A DNA stretch of 64,000 nt from Eutypa lata (Eukaryota; Ascomycota; Sordariomycetes; Xylariales; Diatrypaceae), in contig JAKULF010000008.1 in NCBI GenBank assembly GCA_022661535.1, positions 62,001-126,000 of the forward strand. Reading direction: 5' to 3'. Made by a program: the position numbers and the translations under genes. Position 1 is the first letter of the stretch; every line of letters starts with the position of its first letter. This document shows, one piece after another, positions 35,809 through 50,500 of the stretch. The notes beneath the pieces were generated by a model, which searched no databases, was not told the origin of the DNA, and saw only the letters and a list, made by a program, of their open reading frames with translations.

Positions 35809-36551
35809 TGTAGTATAATAGTCAAGTTATTCAGACTAGGTAAGACGATATAGCACTACAGTCGGTTGATAGAAATCCATCAAGATGAAAGTAATTACAA
35901 AAGAACTAATTAGATGGCTACCGAGCTAAATATTTACTTGGCCAGGAACACAGTAGCTATCATGGAAGATACACTGGCTGTCTCGGCTTTCACTTCATTT
36001 TCTATCCGCCAATGGCTTATCTCTTCGTCATAAGAAGTCCTTCATGTTCGATCCCTCGGGGACTTTATCTATTGTCTAATTATGCATCCTGCGGTCACAC
36101 GGTGTTGAATTAAGGGGTCAAAGCTATGAGTGGTGGATGTATCAGTACAAGCCAGCAAGGCTGATTGTGTATATAAGCAGACGTTCCTCCCACCTCTATA
36201 GTAGCTGTCACCTTAGTCAATTAAGCTCATTATCCTGTCTTTCAGCACACGGTAAATCAGCTCGTTTTGGGTGACTTCATGTCACACTGTCAACTCACAA
36301 CTAGAACAGACATTATCATACTTTTCTACTTCATGGGTAGGTTGCAACGATCCCCAATTATTCTATTATAATGTGGGTTTATGTGTAAGACTCCTCTAGG
36401 CAACAAATTTCTAGCTGACGAGTGACTAGAACACTTTTCCCATGACTTTGGAGGAATCTACTCTCTATCACTGATAATTGCATTGCTTCCCATCAGTATT
36501 CTCTCCTTGTCAAGATAGAAGGGGTATATCCAAGAGTGTATTTGCAGCACT
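35809..36551. promoter_or_regulatory. Divergent promoter between AhpD-like gene and FAD monooxygenase
   Basis: 743 bases between two genes starting in opposite directions; no coding sequence supported. No specific binding site identified. Confidence 0.4.
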
Positions 36552-36976
36552 ATGGAGCAAAACGGGAAACGTTTAAAGGTAGCCATTGTGAGTGCATCTT
36601 CGGCGGTCTTGCGATTAAGTGGCCGGTTCTTAACCACAAAACCACAGATCGGAGGCTCACTGACTGGTCTGATGTGTGGAATCATGTTAAAACACGCTGG
36701 ACATTCCATAACGATTGTGGGACAGAAGAATGACGAGCGAGAGAGCTATATGGCAGGTGTATGCCTCGGCCCAAGTGGAGGTGATTTCCTAGCACGACAC
36801 GACCGCCTCACCGACCTGTTCTACCATAGAACTTCAATGCTCCAAATCCTTAGAAGCGACAGCAATATTAAGTTCTTTTTCGCTGGCCGACGGGATATTA
36901 CCAGCTGGGATACATACTATTTCCGTCTCCGCTCCCTCTTCGACGGTTATTTAAGTTCTTACAATCCATAACCGCC

Positions 36977-36981
36977 CCTTT
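36977..36981. repeat. Target-site duplication, left, of LTR element A
   Basis: ccttt here and again at 42696-42700 directly flank the element; the T run makes the exact border uncertain by one base. Confidence 0.6.
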
Positions 36982-37244
36982 TTAGGATTCTGTAGATCAA
37001 TTTTCTATAAATAATTAGCTTTATCTGGCCACCTTGTTGATCCTAGGGATCTACACACCTAGGTGACGTATACGTCTAACGATAGTTTCATGCGAATACG
37101 AATATGGTGGATGGTTAATGCGTTTTGTAATTAGTATATATAGGACTTTTAAGTTTTTTAGATCTAGGTTATTTTGTAACGAGAATATTATTAATAATTA
37201 TATTATAATTGTTATAAATTCCTTGCGTTTTAATAGATTTTATA
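36982..37244 (+). repeat. Left LTR of element A
   Basis: Direct repeat aligned by eye with 42433-42695; starts TTAGGATTC next to the ccttt duplication and ends TTTATA where the other repeat reads CCTACA. Confidence 0.8.
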
Positions 37245-40200
37245 GGTTATGAGTTCCGGTTTATACTTATAGTAATTTATTTAGTTAAATTATTTCATTT
37301 AAAACTTTCGTATAAATTACTTTATAATTACTTTTAATAATTATAATACTTATTGTTCATTAATACGAATCGATTTAATTTATATTTATTACCTTATTTA
37401 ATTATTATACGCTTAACGCTTTAAAAGTTATTATTACCTTCGATTTTATTTAATATAATTATTTTTTTAATATTATATTTTCGAACTTATTTATTTATTT
37501 ATTTACTTTTTTATATTATATAATAATTTTAATTATTAATAAAATTAAGATTATCTTTTTAAAAAAGTTTAATAATTATAATTTATAAACATTAAAAACC
37601 GAGTTAATTTTTATAAAAAATAATTTAAAAGCCGTTATAAATAATTAATTTAATAAATTTATTAAAAAAAAAATATTAAAGTTATTATATAACTTAATTT
37701 TAAAAAAGGTTTTTTATAATATATTAAAAACTTAACTTTTATTAAAAATATATAAATTAAGCTTTAATAAATTTATAAGCTTAAAAGCTTTAATTTTAAA
37801 CTTTTTATTTTAAAGGAATTTTTTAATATTTATTTTAATAACTTTAATATTATAAAATAATATTTTAATAAAATTAAATTATTTTATAATAAACTTAAAT
37901 TTAAAAATTTAACTTTTTTTAATAAAATAATTATAATTTAAATATTAAATTTATTTATTAAAAAATATAATATTATAATACAAATTATAATTTAAATTTT
38001 TAAAAATAACTTTAAAATTTATATATTTAATAATTTAATTTCGTTATTTATTAATAAGTTTTAAACTTTAAAATATAAAAAAAATTAAGTTAATACTTTA
38101 AATAATAAAAGAAATTAACGTAATAATAAATATTAAACTTATTATATATATTATAAAAGTATTAATTATATCGATAAAAATTATTACTTTTTTTATTTAA
38201 ATAAAGTATTTAAAAAGTAAAAAAATAAAAAAAATAAAATAATAAAAAATTTAAAAAAGAAAGAAAATAATAAATAATAAAAAAAAAGAAATAATAATAA
38301 TATTTTTAAATAATAATAATAATTAAAGTTAATTATATTTATAAAACGCAAAAAGCGCGAATAAAAATAAATGAATTTTTTTAATTTATTTATAAAAAAT
38401 TTAAATAATAATAATTAAATTAATATTATTATTATAAAATATAATTAAAAGTTATTTATAAGGTTTACGAAATTTATAAAACTTAAAAAACTTTTTTTTT
38501 TTTATTTATATTAAATAAAAATATAAAAATTAATTACTTTAAAATAAACTTTATAATTAATTAATTTAACGAAATATATATTATTAATAAAAATTTAAAT
38601 TATTTAAATTTAAAGAAATTTAAAAGGTTAATTATATTAAATTTAATAATAAATATAAAAGTAATAATATATATTATAATTAATAAAAATTACTTTTTTA
38701 ATTATTATATAATAAATAATATAATTAAATAAAAATAAATTAAATTATTTATAATACTTAATATTAATAATTTTAAATTAAAATATATTAATATAAAAAG
38801 ATTTTATATTATAAAAAACGTATTATTTATATTTAAATTAAAAATTAATTTATTTTTAATTAATAAATTAAAAAAATGTTATATTTTTATAAACGAAAAT
38901 ATAAACTTAAAGTTTTTTAATAAACTTAATAAATAATTAATTATTAAAAGTTATTATTAAAAAAGGTTATATTATATATTTTTTAAAATAAAGAAAAATA
39001 ATAAAAGTTACTTTAATATATTAATAATTATTAAAAAATAATTTATAAAAATAAATTTATTAAAAATTTAATATAATAAATTAAAATATATATTATTTAA
39101 ATTATTAATTAAATTTTTAATAATTAAGCAATTAAAAATAAAAAAATTAATTTTATAATTTATAAAAAATAAAAATATAAAATGTATTTATAAATTACGT
39201 AATAGCAATATATTTATAAAAATATTATAAATTAAATAAAATATACAATTTTATAAAAAGTTTATAATAATATAAAAAAGTTATTACTTTTAACGTATAA
39301 TCGTTATAAATATTATATAATTTTTTTAAATAAAAAGTTAAGGTTTTTAAAAATTAAATTGTTAAAAGTTAAATTAAAAATATTAAAAACTTTTAATATT
39401 TATAAGTTAAAGGTTAAAAATTAATATAATATTAAAATTAAAGAATTTTTTATTAATAATAATATCGAATATATTAATATTAAATTCGAAATTATTTTAA
39501 ATAATAATAAAATTATTTATTATAAAATATTTATTTATATTAAAAAACTTAATAACTTTATAAAACGTATAAATTTAATTTTAATAAATAAAATAAAAGC
39601 ATTCTTTATAACTTTAAAGCTTTTTAATTATTTATAAAAAAAAACGTTATTAATAATAACATATTTATATAATAAAATATTTTATAAATTATTTAATTAT
39701 AAAATATCGTTTAAAATATATTATAAATATATTATTTATATAAATTACTTAATTAATTAAAAGTTTATAATATATTATAATATTAATTAATATAAAATTA
39801 AATTTAAATTACGTATTAAAAAAAATAATTATAAACTTTAATATTAAAAATTTACATTATAAAATTTAAAATTTATAAAAAAAAAAAACTTTATAATTTA
39901 AAAATATAAATATATTAAATAATTAATATATATAATTAAATGTTTTAAATATTATTATAAAAGTTAATTTTAAAATTAATAATTTAAAAATTAACGTGAA
40001 AAGTTTAAATTTTAAAAATAAAGTTTTTAAAAAATTTATACTTTATAATTAAAATAAAAAAAATAATTTTAATTAATAATTTAATAATAACGAAAACGTT
40101 ACGAATTAATTATAAATGTTAATTAATTTAATTAATAATTTTAATTATAAGTTTATAAATATATAATTAAAAAAAAATATAATATTAAATTAATTATAAA

Positions 40201-42432
40201 AAAAATAATTATTTTTAAATTTAAATTATAAAAAAATAAAAATAAATTATTTAAAATCTTTAAATTTAATAAATTTATAAATTAATAATTAATAATAATA
40301 TTTAATAATGTATTAATACGATAATAAATTAATATTAATAATAATATTTTAAATTAAAATATTATAAAATATATAAAGATTAATATAAATTAATTATTAT
40401 TTATAATAAAAAATATATTTTTATTTACGATATTAATTAATATAAATTTAAAAGATAAAAAGGAAATTTTTATATTATTAATAATTATAATTATTAAATT
40501 TTTTATTTTTAAGCGTATTTTATAAATTTATAATTTTAAATTATAATTAAAAACTTATAATATTAAAATTAAAAAATTAAAAAGTTTAAATATTTATATA
40601 ATTATTAATTTATTATTAAATAAAATTATTATAAAAACTTAATAATTATTTAAAATAAAACTTATTATTAATATATTAAATATTAAATTTAATTAAATAA
40701 TTAATATAAAAAAAATTATACATTATAAAATAAAGTTTATTATTTAAAAATATATATAATAATTAAAAGTTAATTATTTAAAAACTTTTAATATAATCGT
40801 TAAATTTAAAACTTAATATTTTATATTAATTATAATAATAAATAAAAAATAAAGTATAATATAATTTAATATATAAAACGTATTTATATATTTTAATATA
40901 AATTAAAAAATTTATATATAATTTTTTAAAAATTAATATTTTAAAATTATTAAATAAAATAAAATAATTAAATTAAATAAAGCTTTATATAATTTAAAAT
41001 AATTATTTAAATTATAATATAAATATTTAATTAAAATATTTAATATATAAAGATTTATTATATTTTTATATAATAAAAAAGTTTTTATTAATAATTAAAT
41101 TATTATTATAATTATTTATTATATAAACGATTTATTTATAATTAATTTTATAAAAATTATTATAAATTAATTAATTAAAGTTTTTATAAATAAAATAAAA
41201 CTCGATAAAATAAATTTTATAATTATTTATTTAAAAAATAATATAAAAATAAATCGTATTATTAAAGTTATTAAAATTTAATAAAAACGTTATATTAAAA
41301 AATTATTATAACGATTTAATATATACGATAATAAAAAGATTATTTATATTAATATTTTTATTAACTTTAAAGTTAAATTAATAAAATTTAAAAGTTAAGT
41401 TTCGAAAAACGAAATTAATAAATATTAATAATAAATAAAATCATTATTATATTTAATTTTAAAAATTAAATTTAATATTATTTTTAATATATATTTATTA
41501 ATTAAATTTATAATTAATTTAAGTTTTAATTATTTTATTTAATTAAATAAATTATAAAAGTATTTTTTTTAATATTTTAATTTAAAAATTATATATAATT
41601 ATAAAAATAATTTAATTTTAAAAATATATTCGAATTTCGATTAAATAAATAATTTAAATTTAAAAAAAATTAATAAAAATATATATTATTAATTTAAAAA
41701 ATTTAAAAATATTTAATTTTATAAATTAAATATTATAAATTTTAAAAGTTATAATATTTAATAATTACGAAATTAAATATATAATATTATAAAAAAAATT
41801 TTAAAAAATTATATATTTAAGTAATATATTTTAATATTTAAATAATATTTTAAATTTAAATTATAATATTAAATTATTTATTATATTTTATAATAATATT
41901 AATATTATAAAAATTAATAAAAATTTTAAATTTTATAAAAAAATAAAATATATAAATTTATTATTTTATTATAATAAATTTATTATAATTAATAAATAAG
42001 TTATTATATATTACGTTAATAATATTAATTAATTAATAAATTATTTAATTAAATTATTTTCGAAATTTTTATTTATTAAATTAATAAAAAATTTAAAAAT
42101 AATTAATATTTAATTAATAATAATTATTTTTATTTTATAAAAAGTTTTAATTATATATATAATAAAATAACTTTTTTTTATAATAAATTTTATTATTTAT
42201 TAAATTAAAAAAAAAAAAATTTTTTTATTTATTTATATTAAATAAATATTATTTTTAAAATAAATTATTAAATATTATTTTATATAATAAACGTAATTTT
42301 TAAAAATATATTATTAAATTAAATTTTATAATAAATATAATTAAAAAATAAATTATTATAATACTTTTATATATAATTTTATAAACTTTTTTATAACTTT
42401 TTACGATTAAGGTTATTATTTTAAAAAAAGGT

Positions 42433-42695
42433 TTAAGATTTTATAAATTAATTTTTTATAAATAATTAACTTTATTTAGCCATTTTATTAATCCTAGAAA
42501 TCCATATATTTAGGTGACGTATACGTTTAACGATAGTTTTATACGAATACGAATATGGTAAGTAATTAATGCGTTTTGTAATTAGTATATATAGGACCTT
42601 CAGGTCTTTTAGATCTAGGTTATCTTGTAACGAGAATATTATCAATAACTATATTACAATTGTTTTAAATTCCCTACGTTCCAATAGATCCTACA
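42433..42695 (+). repeat. Right LTR of element A
   Basis: Direct repeat of 36982-37244; ends GATCCTACA, then ccttt. Its right half is far less mutated than the left LTR and still has G+C, so RIP faded out toward the gene. Confidence 0.8.
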
Positions 42696-43663
42696 CCTTT
42701 TCTAGGGACACAGACGGCCCGGTGTTCTACAAGTCCCGCACAAAGGTATTGGACATTACGCGTGAGAGCCACAGTGGCTCAAAAATCGTGCTGAGTCTGG
42801 TGGATTGCAACTCAGATGAGATCTCCCAGATGGAAGCCGACTTGATTATTGGTGCCGACGGGCCTGACTCCTTCGTCCGGTCCAAATACTTGCCCGACGT
42901 CAAACGACGGTATATGGGTTATGTTGCATGGAGGGGAATAGTTCCAGAGAGCGATATATCAGTCGAGACGCGTGAACTGCTTGACAGGGGGGCGATTGTG
43001 CACAGGATGGATCGGCACCACTGCATCATGTACATCATACCAGGAATTAATGGATCGCTTGAACCTGGCGAGCGATTCCTGAATTTCCTCTGGTATACTA
43101 ATGAGTCTAGCGAGAGCTTAGACGGTATCATGATTGATGGTATCGACGGACATCGCCATCATAACATTGTTCCTGCGGGCCACATTCGGGGTGACGTCTG
43201 GAGCGCTTGCTTAGAGAGAGCAACGGCGGCACCTTTCCCTGCCCCGTTCCTCGAAGCCATTACTAAGATTCAAAGGCCGTTTCTACAAGTCATCACGGAA
43301 TTTTGTTCACCGCACGCTGTATTCGAGCACGGCAAGGTACTACTAATCGGAGATGCCTTGTCCCTTTTCTGCCCACACACGGCTCTTAGCAGTACTCAAG
43401 CAGCTTTCCATACGAGAGCCGTCGAAGATTACGTGACCGGAAAGCTATCCCTTGAAGAATGGGAGAGGAAGGTTCTGACATATTCTCGCTTATACTGGTC
43501 ACAAAGTGTCTGGTGGGGTAGGTTCTATCAACAGCATATCGTTACAGCATTGCCTTCAGGCCTGTACTATTGGGCATACTATAGCTATGACAGAGCAAGG
43601 TCATGGTGGAATAATCTATGGTCGCAATCATTCAAAGGCAGCTCCGACGAGTATATTACTTGA

Positions 43664-44347
43664 CACTAGAGAGGGTAGAATAGACATCTAGTGATATGAT
43701 ATATCAGGGCCATCTTGCAATTGGAAATTTCGAACATGGAGCCTTTGTTAATTTGAGATATTTTGGCCTACATTCTGCTAGCCATATACACGTCACTCAT
43801 ATTTGATACTCGTTTCGTAGATAGTCTGCATTATGTGTAGACAATATTTTACTAAGATAAAGGCCGTAATACGACCTCTTCGCACTGCACCCATAGTCAG
43901 CATCAAAATATTCCAGTGAACTTTACCTTTACTGCAGTAAAAGAGAGGTATATCCGACCCTCGGGAATATTTAGCTAGCTGTTTATTCTCCCTGTTTGCC
44001 CATCGTGTACATGCAAATATACATGCAAATACATCATTAGTTGTACAGTCAACTTCGGCAAATGTATCCTGCCCGAGGAATAGTCTCATTCCTTCAAATA
44101 CCATCGTCTAGACTCTACCACTACACTTGTTGCGGCGTGAACATGATGGATCGAATATGCATAACCGTGCATTGAAACTATTACTATGCAGTCATGTTCG
44201 CAGTTGGCACATACGGTTGTGACATATATTGTGTCGCCAAGTTAGATGGTCGTAGGAGGTTCGTAAACGAACGTTGTGGTTTTGGGTGTATTTTGGTATA
44301 TTTCGTCATGGAATATTTCTTAGGTAGGTGTAGTTTCTAGATAAGCT
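43664..44347. other. Intergenic between FAD monooxygenase and hAT-like element
   Basis: About 0.7 kb of normal composition with no supported gene. Confidence 0.4.
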
Positions 44348-44355
44348 GCATACGT
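44348..44355. repeat. 8-bp target-site duplication, left, of hAT-like element
   Basis: gcatacgt here, gtatacgc at 52711-52718. They match at six of eight positions and both differences are C versus T, so the ancestral site was probably gcatacgc. Confidence 0.6.
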
Positions 44356-44580
44356 TAAGGGTCGGGAATGGGTACCCGTGGGTAATTTACGAAAGCCTAC
44401 GCGTTTTTATGGGTAGCCTACGGGTACCCACGATTTTTTATGGATAACTTACGAATAACCCACGACTTTTTTTTTTAATTTACGAATAACCTATAAGTTT
44501 TTTTAAATACTTGTAAATAACTTGTAAGTTTTTTTTTAATATTTATAAATAATTCGTAAGCTTTTTTTTTAATATATATA
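44356..44580. repeat. Left terminal inverted repeat and subterminal tandem units
   Basis: Repeated units of roughly 30 bases of the form (g/a)(g/a)taacc(t/c)acga followed by a T run, progressively more A+T-rich inward. Mirror-image units occur at 52480-52710. Confidence 0.6.
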
Positions 44581-47500
44581 AATAATTTTTAAATAAAATA
44601 ATTTTTATAAAATAATTTAAAATAATTATTATAATATAAATATAAATAATTATAACGTTATAATATAATATTTTATAATTTTAATTAAAATAATAATTAT
44701 TTATAACGAAATTAATAAATTAATATAATAATAACGTTTAATTTTATTTTATTTATAATTTTATTTTTTAATAATTTTATTTAAATTAAGTTTAATATTT
44801 ACGTTATAAAATTTAATATAAATTTCGATATAAACGTAATTAAAAATATTAATTTTTTAATAAAAAATTTATTTATTAAATTATTTAATATTTTATTTTT
44901 AAAATAAAATAATATTTTAATATTTATATTTAATTAATTATTATTATTTTTATATAATAATATATATTTTCGTTTAAAATTTTTAATATAATAAATGTTT
45001 TATTTTATAATTTTTTATAATATATTAAATAACGAAAATATCTCTTTATATTATAAACGTAAATTAAAAAACGAATCGTAATAAATGATTAAAAAATTAC
45101 GAATATTATTAATTTTTATTTTAAGTTTAATAAATTTAAGTAAAATATTATCGTAAAATTCGATATAAATATAATAATTATTAATATAAGTTTTAAAATA
45201 TATTAAATTATTTTATAATTATTTTATAAAAAAAATAAAAATAAATATATTTATTTATAACTTTTAATTTAAATATAATTAAGCATAATATTCTTTTTTT
45301 TAATTTTAAATTCGTTTAAATTAAAACGTTTTATAATTATTAAAAATATTTAATTTTTTTTTTATAAAATTAAATATAAAAATTTTCTTTTTTATATAAT
45401 AATATTTTAAAAATTATAACGATTAAAGCAATATAAAAAAAATATTTTTTTTAAAATAAATAATATTTTAAAAAAAGCTTTATAATTAAAAAAATAATTA
45501 AAATATTTTTATAAATAAAAATTAATAATTATTAAAAGTTTTTAAAAACGATATTTATATTAAAATAACTTATAATATAACGTTTTTATAACGATATATT
45601 AATAAATACGTTATATATAAAATAATTTATATTTCGATTATAAAATATTAATATATAAAATAATTAAAAAATAATTTATAATATAAAATTTATAATAATA
45701 AATATAAATATTATTTTAATAATATTTTTTGCTTTAATATTAATGTTTAAATTATATATATCGATATTTTTAACTTTATTTTTAATAAATTATAAAATAA
45801 TATTATTACGAATTTATAATAATAAATTTACGATATATTTAATAATATAATTTATAATTTTATATCGATAAATTAATAATAATTCGTTATTATTTTTAAT
45901 ACGAATTTAAAGAAAATTATTATTTTTTTATAAAAATAATAATTATTATAAATATTAATAAAATAATTAAAAAAATAATTAAATAATATTAATATATTTT
46001 TTAAACCGTTATACGTAATTTAATTTAATTATTTGTAAAATTTTATAATAAATTATATATTAAAGATTTTAAAAAATGATTTATAAATTAATAACGAATT
46101 TTATTAACATTTTCGTTTATAAATAAATATTATTTATCGAATCTTTTATTTATATTAAAATAATTATTATTATTATTATTTATTATAACGGTTTTATTTT
46201 TAATAAAAATTTATCGCGTTTATATTTATTTAAATAATTTACTTATATTTTAATTATTTTTTATTAATAAATATTATAAAATAATTATAAAATAATAATA
46301 CGTATTATTATATTTTAATTTATTTAATAAATAATTATTATTAATTTTTTATTTTTATAAACGTTATTTAAAAATTTATAATTATTTAATTTTATATTTT
46401 ACGTTTAATTTATTATTTAAAATTATATTACGTTTTTTTTATTTTATTTTATTTTATTAAAAGATTTGTTTTATAATTGCGAATTTTTTTAATATTAAAG
46501 TTTTATAAAAATTAATTTTTTATTTTATGTTTTTTTTAATTCGTTATAATGTTAATTTATATTAATTCGAATTAATAATTAATAAAAAACGATTATTTTA
46601 TAATTATTTTTTATTATAAATAACGACGTATATAATATTTATAATTAAATAAATAAAGTAATTATATAATTAAAAAGTTAAAAAATTTTTAATTTAAAAA
46701 AATAAAGTAATTTAATAAAAATAAATGTAAATTTTTTTATAAATCGAAATACGAAAAATAATTTATATATAAAATTATTATGTAAAAAGGTATTACTTTA
46801 TACGTAAATTCTTATCGATTACGTAATATTTTTTATTATTATATTTTTTATTTATTTTTTTTTGTTTTTTTTTTATCGTATTATAAATGCATTAAATATA
46901 TTTATATTTTAAAATAAATAAATTTTACGAATTATATATATATTTTTTATTTAAAAAATTATTCGTTTATTATAAATAATATAAAAGTTATTATTTTTAA
47001 ATATATTAATTAAAATGTTTTCGTAACTTTTTATAATATATTTAATGTTAATATTTAAATTCGTATAAATTTACGAAATTTATTTATTAATAATTTACGA
47101 ATTATTTATTAAAATATTAATTTAAAAAGAATTAAATTAAAAGTTTTTTAAAGCTTATATATATAAATTAAAATTTATATTAAAAAAACTTAAATTAATA
47201 TTAAAATAATTATAAAATAATTTAATTAAATAAAAATACGTATTATTAAGCTTTCGTTAATAATGTTATTTTTATTAAATAAGGATTTTAAGCTTAACTT
47301 TTTTTATATTATTTTAAGATTTTTTTATATATTTCGTAATAATAAATAAAATTAATAAATATTTAATATTATTAAAATTAAAAAATAATTATCGTTAAAT
47401 AAATATACGTTTAATAAAATTAAATATAAAAGATAATTTAACGATTATTTTATTACGATTTATATTTAATTAATTTAATTTATTTAAATCGAAAAAATTT

Positions 47501-50500
47501 AAAAAAATTTTTATTTAATTATAATATATTTAAATCGAAATATATAATATAATTTTATTTATTATTATAATTATTAAAAATAAATTAAGTTTTTATTAAA
47601 TAAAAAAAGAAAAAATTAAACTTTAAAAATAAATTAAAGTTTAAAATAAAGTTTAAAATTATTAATTAAGGTTTTTTTTTATTTAATTTTTCGAATTTTT
47701 TTTATTAATTAAATTATTTTAAAATTATTTTATTTTTATTTTTTTTTATTTTTTTTTATTATTATTAAAATATTATATTTATAATTATATTTATTTTATT
47801 ATTAAAGAATTTAAATAATTATAACGTTATTAAATCGTTTTAAAAAAAATTAATAAATATTTAAATTAATCTTAATTAATTTAATATATAACGTAAAATA
47901 TTAAATTATTTTAATAATAAATATAATAAAAAAGAAAATATAAAATATAAAAACGAAAATAAAGATAAAAAAGAAAATAAAAAGAAAAAAGAAAAGTAAA
48001 AGAAAAAAAAAAAAAAAAAAAAAAAAAATTAAAAATAAAAATAAAAAAAGAATAAAAATTAACGAAAATAATTAATATTATATTTTTTTATAAAGTAAAT
48101 TAATAACGATTTTAATAATAATTTATTTAATTTTTTCGTTTTTTAAATTAATATTATAATTGCTTTTTTTTATATTATTAATAATAATTAATATAAATAT
48201 TAAAAATAATAATATAAAAATTAAATTTAATAATTTATAAATTAAAAATAATTTTAAAGTAAATTTAAAAAGTTTAACTTTAATATTTTTTTTTTAAATT
48301 TATAAAATAATAAGCTTAATAATATAATTATTCGAAAAAAGTACGAAAAATTTAAAATTATTTTCGATTTAATTTAATATATTTTATTAAATTAAATAAA
48401 CTTTATATAAATCGTAAATAAAAATATTAAAATATTAAAATTAATATATTAATATTATAATTTAAAAATAAATTATTTAATTATTAAAAAAATTAAAATA
48501 AATATATTTATTAAGTATAAAGATTTTTAAAAATGTAAAAAATAAAAAAAATAAATATAACGTATTAATCGTAATGATTTATCGAAAATAATTAAAATAC
48601 GTAATTAAAATAATTTTAAAATAATCTTTATACGAATTACGTAATATATTAATTTTTTTTATTTTAATTATAAAATTCGATTTTATTTAAATATTTTAAT
48701 ATAAATATAATTTTATTAATTAATTTTTAAATATTTTAATATTTATTTTTTTTTATTATAAAAAATAAATATTTTATTATTTTTATATAATAATATTTTT
48801 CGAATTTTAAAAGTATATTAATAAAAACTTATTTAAAACGTATACGGATATATATTAAAGTTATTATTAATAATACGTTAAAAAATATTTCGAATTACGT
48901 TTATATATTCGTAATATATAATATTTAAATTATTTTTAATTTAACTTTTACATTTTAAAAAGTTATTATTTATTAAATTAATAATAATTAAAAATTACGT
49001 TATCTTTTAATTAATATTTAAGTTTATATAAATAAAATAAAAGAAATAAATAAAGATTATTTATTAATTTATTTAAAAGAATTAAAATTAATTAATTACT
49101 TTCGGGTTTTTATTACGAATAATAAATTTAATATATTTTAAAGTTTTATATAAAAATAACTTAATTAAAAATTTAACGTTAATAAGTTTAAATAATTAAA
49201 AAAAGTTCGTTATTTTTTTTATATATTATATGTTTTTTAAAAAGTATATAAAAATTTCTTTATTATATATAATATATAATTTTCGTTAAAATTTTCGTAA
49301 ATTAAATAAATTAAAAAAAAGTATAAGTTATTTAATTAAAGTAATAATTTTTAAGATTAAATATTTAAATATATAATTTATATAATACGTATATTTTAAA
49401 ATAATCGTAAAATAATTTATTATTTAATGTTTTTTTAAATGCGAATTTTTATAAAATAAATTTTTTTTAATATCGAAAAATAAAAATCTTTTCGTTTTAA
49501 ATAAAAAGAAATAATCGATAATAAAGCTTTAACTTTTAAAAAATTATTTAAATTAATTCGTAATATATAATATCGTTAAAAATTTTTTATTTATTATTTA
49601 TTACGTTTTATAAAATTATAATTTACGATTTAAAAATAAATAATAATTTATAAAGTTTTTATAAAATAAAAATACGAATTTTTTATTAAAGAATATAAAT
49701 ATTTTTATTATTTTTTTAATATTTCGAAAGAATTCGTTTAATTAACGAATATATTTAAAGTTTTTCGAAATAATTAAATTTCGAATATAATAAGTAATTA
49801 TAAAATAATATTTAAGTATTTTCGAAAGTGTTTAAAATATATCGAAAAGAAATATAAAAAATATATTTCGTAAAAGTTATTAAAAAATTCGAAAAAAATA
49901 ACGAATTTTAAAATATCGTTTTTAAAGAAAAATAATATAATAAAATTATTTTATTAATTATAATTAATACGAAAAAAAGTAATATTAATTATCGTTAAAG
50001 TTTTTAAATATATTAAAAAGTTATAAAATAAAAATTATAAGTTAATATATTTATTTATTTTATTTAATTTTTTTATTATAACGATATATATTATATTTCG
50101 TAATTATTTTAATAATTTTTAAATAATTTTCGAATTAAATAAAAACGATAATAAATTTTATTAAAAAGTTATTTTTTATTTTAAAAAGATATATAAAAAG
50201 TATTAAAAAAATTACGAAAAAAAAAGTTATAAGTTCGTTATATATATATATATATTTCGGTTTAAGTTAATATAAATAAAATGATATTATTAAATTTAAA
50301 TTTCGAAAAAATAAGATTTGTTTTATTTAATATAAGTAATTTTTAAAAAAATAATATTAAATTTTATTTAATTTATAAACGTAAGTAATTTTTAATAAAT
50401 ATTTTTCGATTATTTTTTAATTATTTTAATAAAGGTTTATTTTAATATTAAAATTAACGTATTAAGTTTTTAACGGAATTATAATAAATCTTATTTTAAT

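Larger units (their letters stand above)
36982..42695 (+). mobile_element. RIP-degraded LTR retrotransposon, copy A
   Basis: A 5.7-kb almost pure A+T block bounded by two direct repeats of about 263 bases (36982-37244 and 42433-42695). The repeats share the segments ggtgacgtatacg, gcgttttgtaattag and tatcttgtaacgag (left copy ttttgtaacgag). Differences between the two are nearly all C to T or G to A, as expected of RIP. A purine run (aaaaaaagg) precedes the right repeat, like a polypurine tract. The interior is too mutated to read gag or pol, so Gypsy or Copia cannot be decided. The same family occurs inverted at 53912-59476. It interrupts the FAD monooxygenase gene. Confidence 0.85.
36552..43663 (+). 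pseudogene. FAD-dependent monooxygenase split by an LTR retroelement
   Basis: Left part: exon 36552-36587 (MEQNGKRLKVAI), intron 36588-36647, then 36648-36971, which restores the dinucleotide-binding site IGGSLTGLMCGIMLKHAGHS. It continues to TSWDTYYFRLRSLFDGYLSSY and stops at TAA 36969-36971. Right part: from about 42700 to 43663, including DLIIGADGPDSFVRSKYL (the DG motif), GYVAWRG and LIGDALSLFCPHTALSSTQA (the GD motif) as in 2,6-dihydroxypyridine 3-monooxygenase-like FAD enzymes. Between them lies a 5.7-kb element flanked by ccttt repeats. The two halves are offset by one base after the element is discounted, so either an intron border or a small indel was also at the site. The TAA could come from a CAA by a RIP-type C to T change. 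Enzyme role if intact: NAD(P)H-dependent hydroxylation of the polyketide; now broken. Confidence 0.85.

Noticed and set aside
48001..48028. Poly-A run as a retroposon tail
   Set aside because: It lies in uniformly A+T-rich RIP-degraded sequence with no target duplication at the run.
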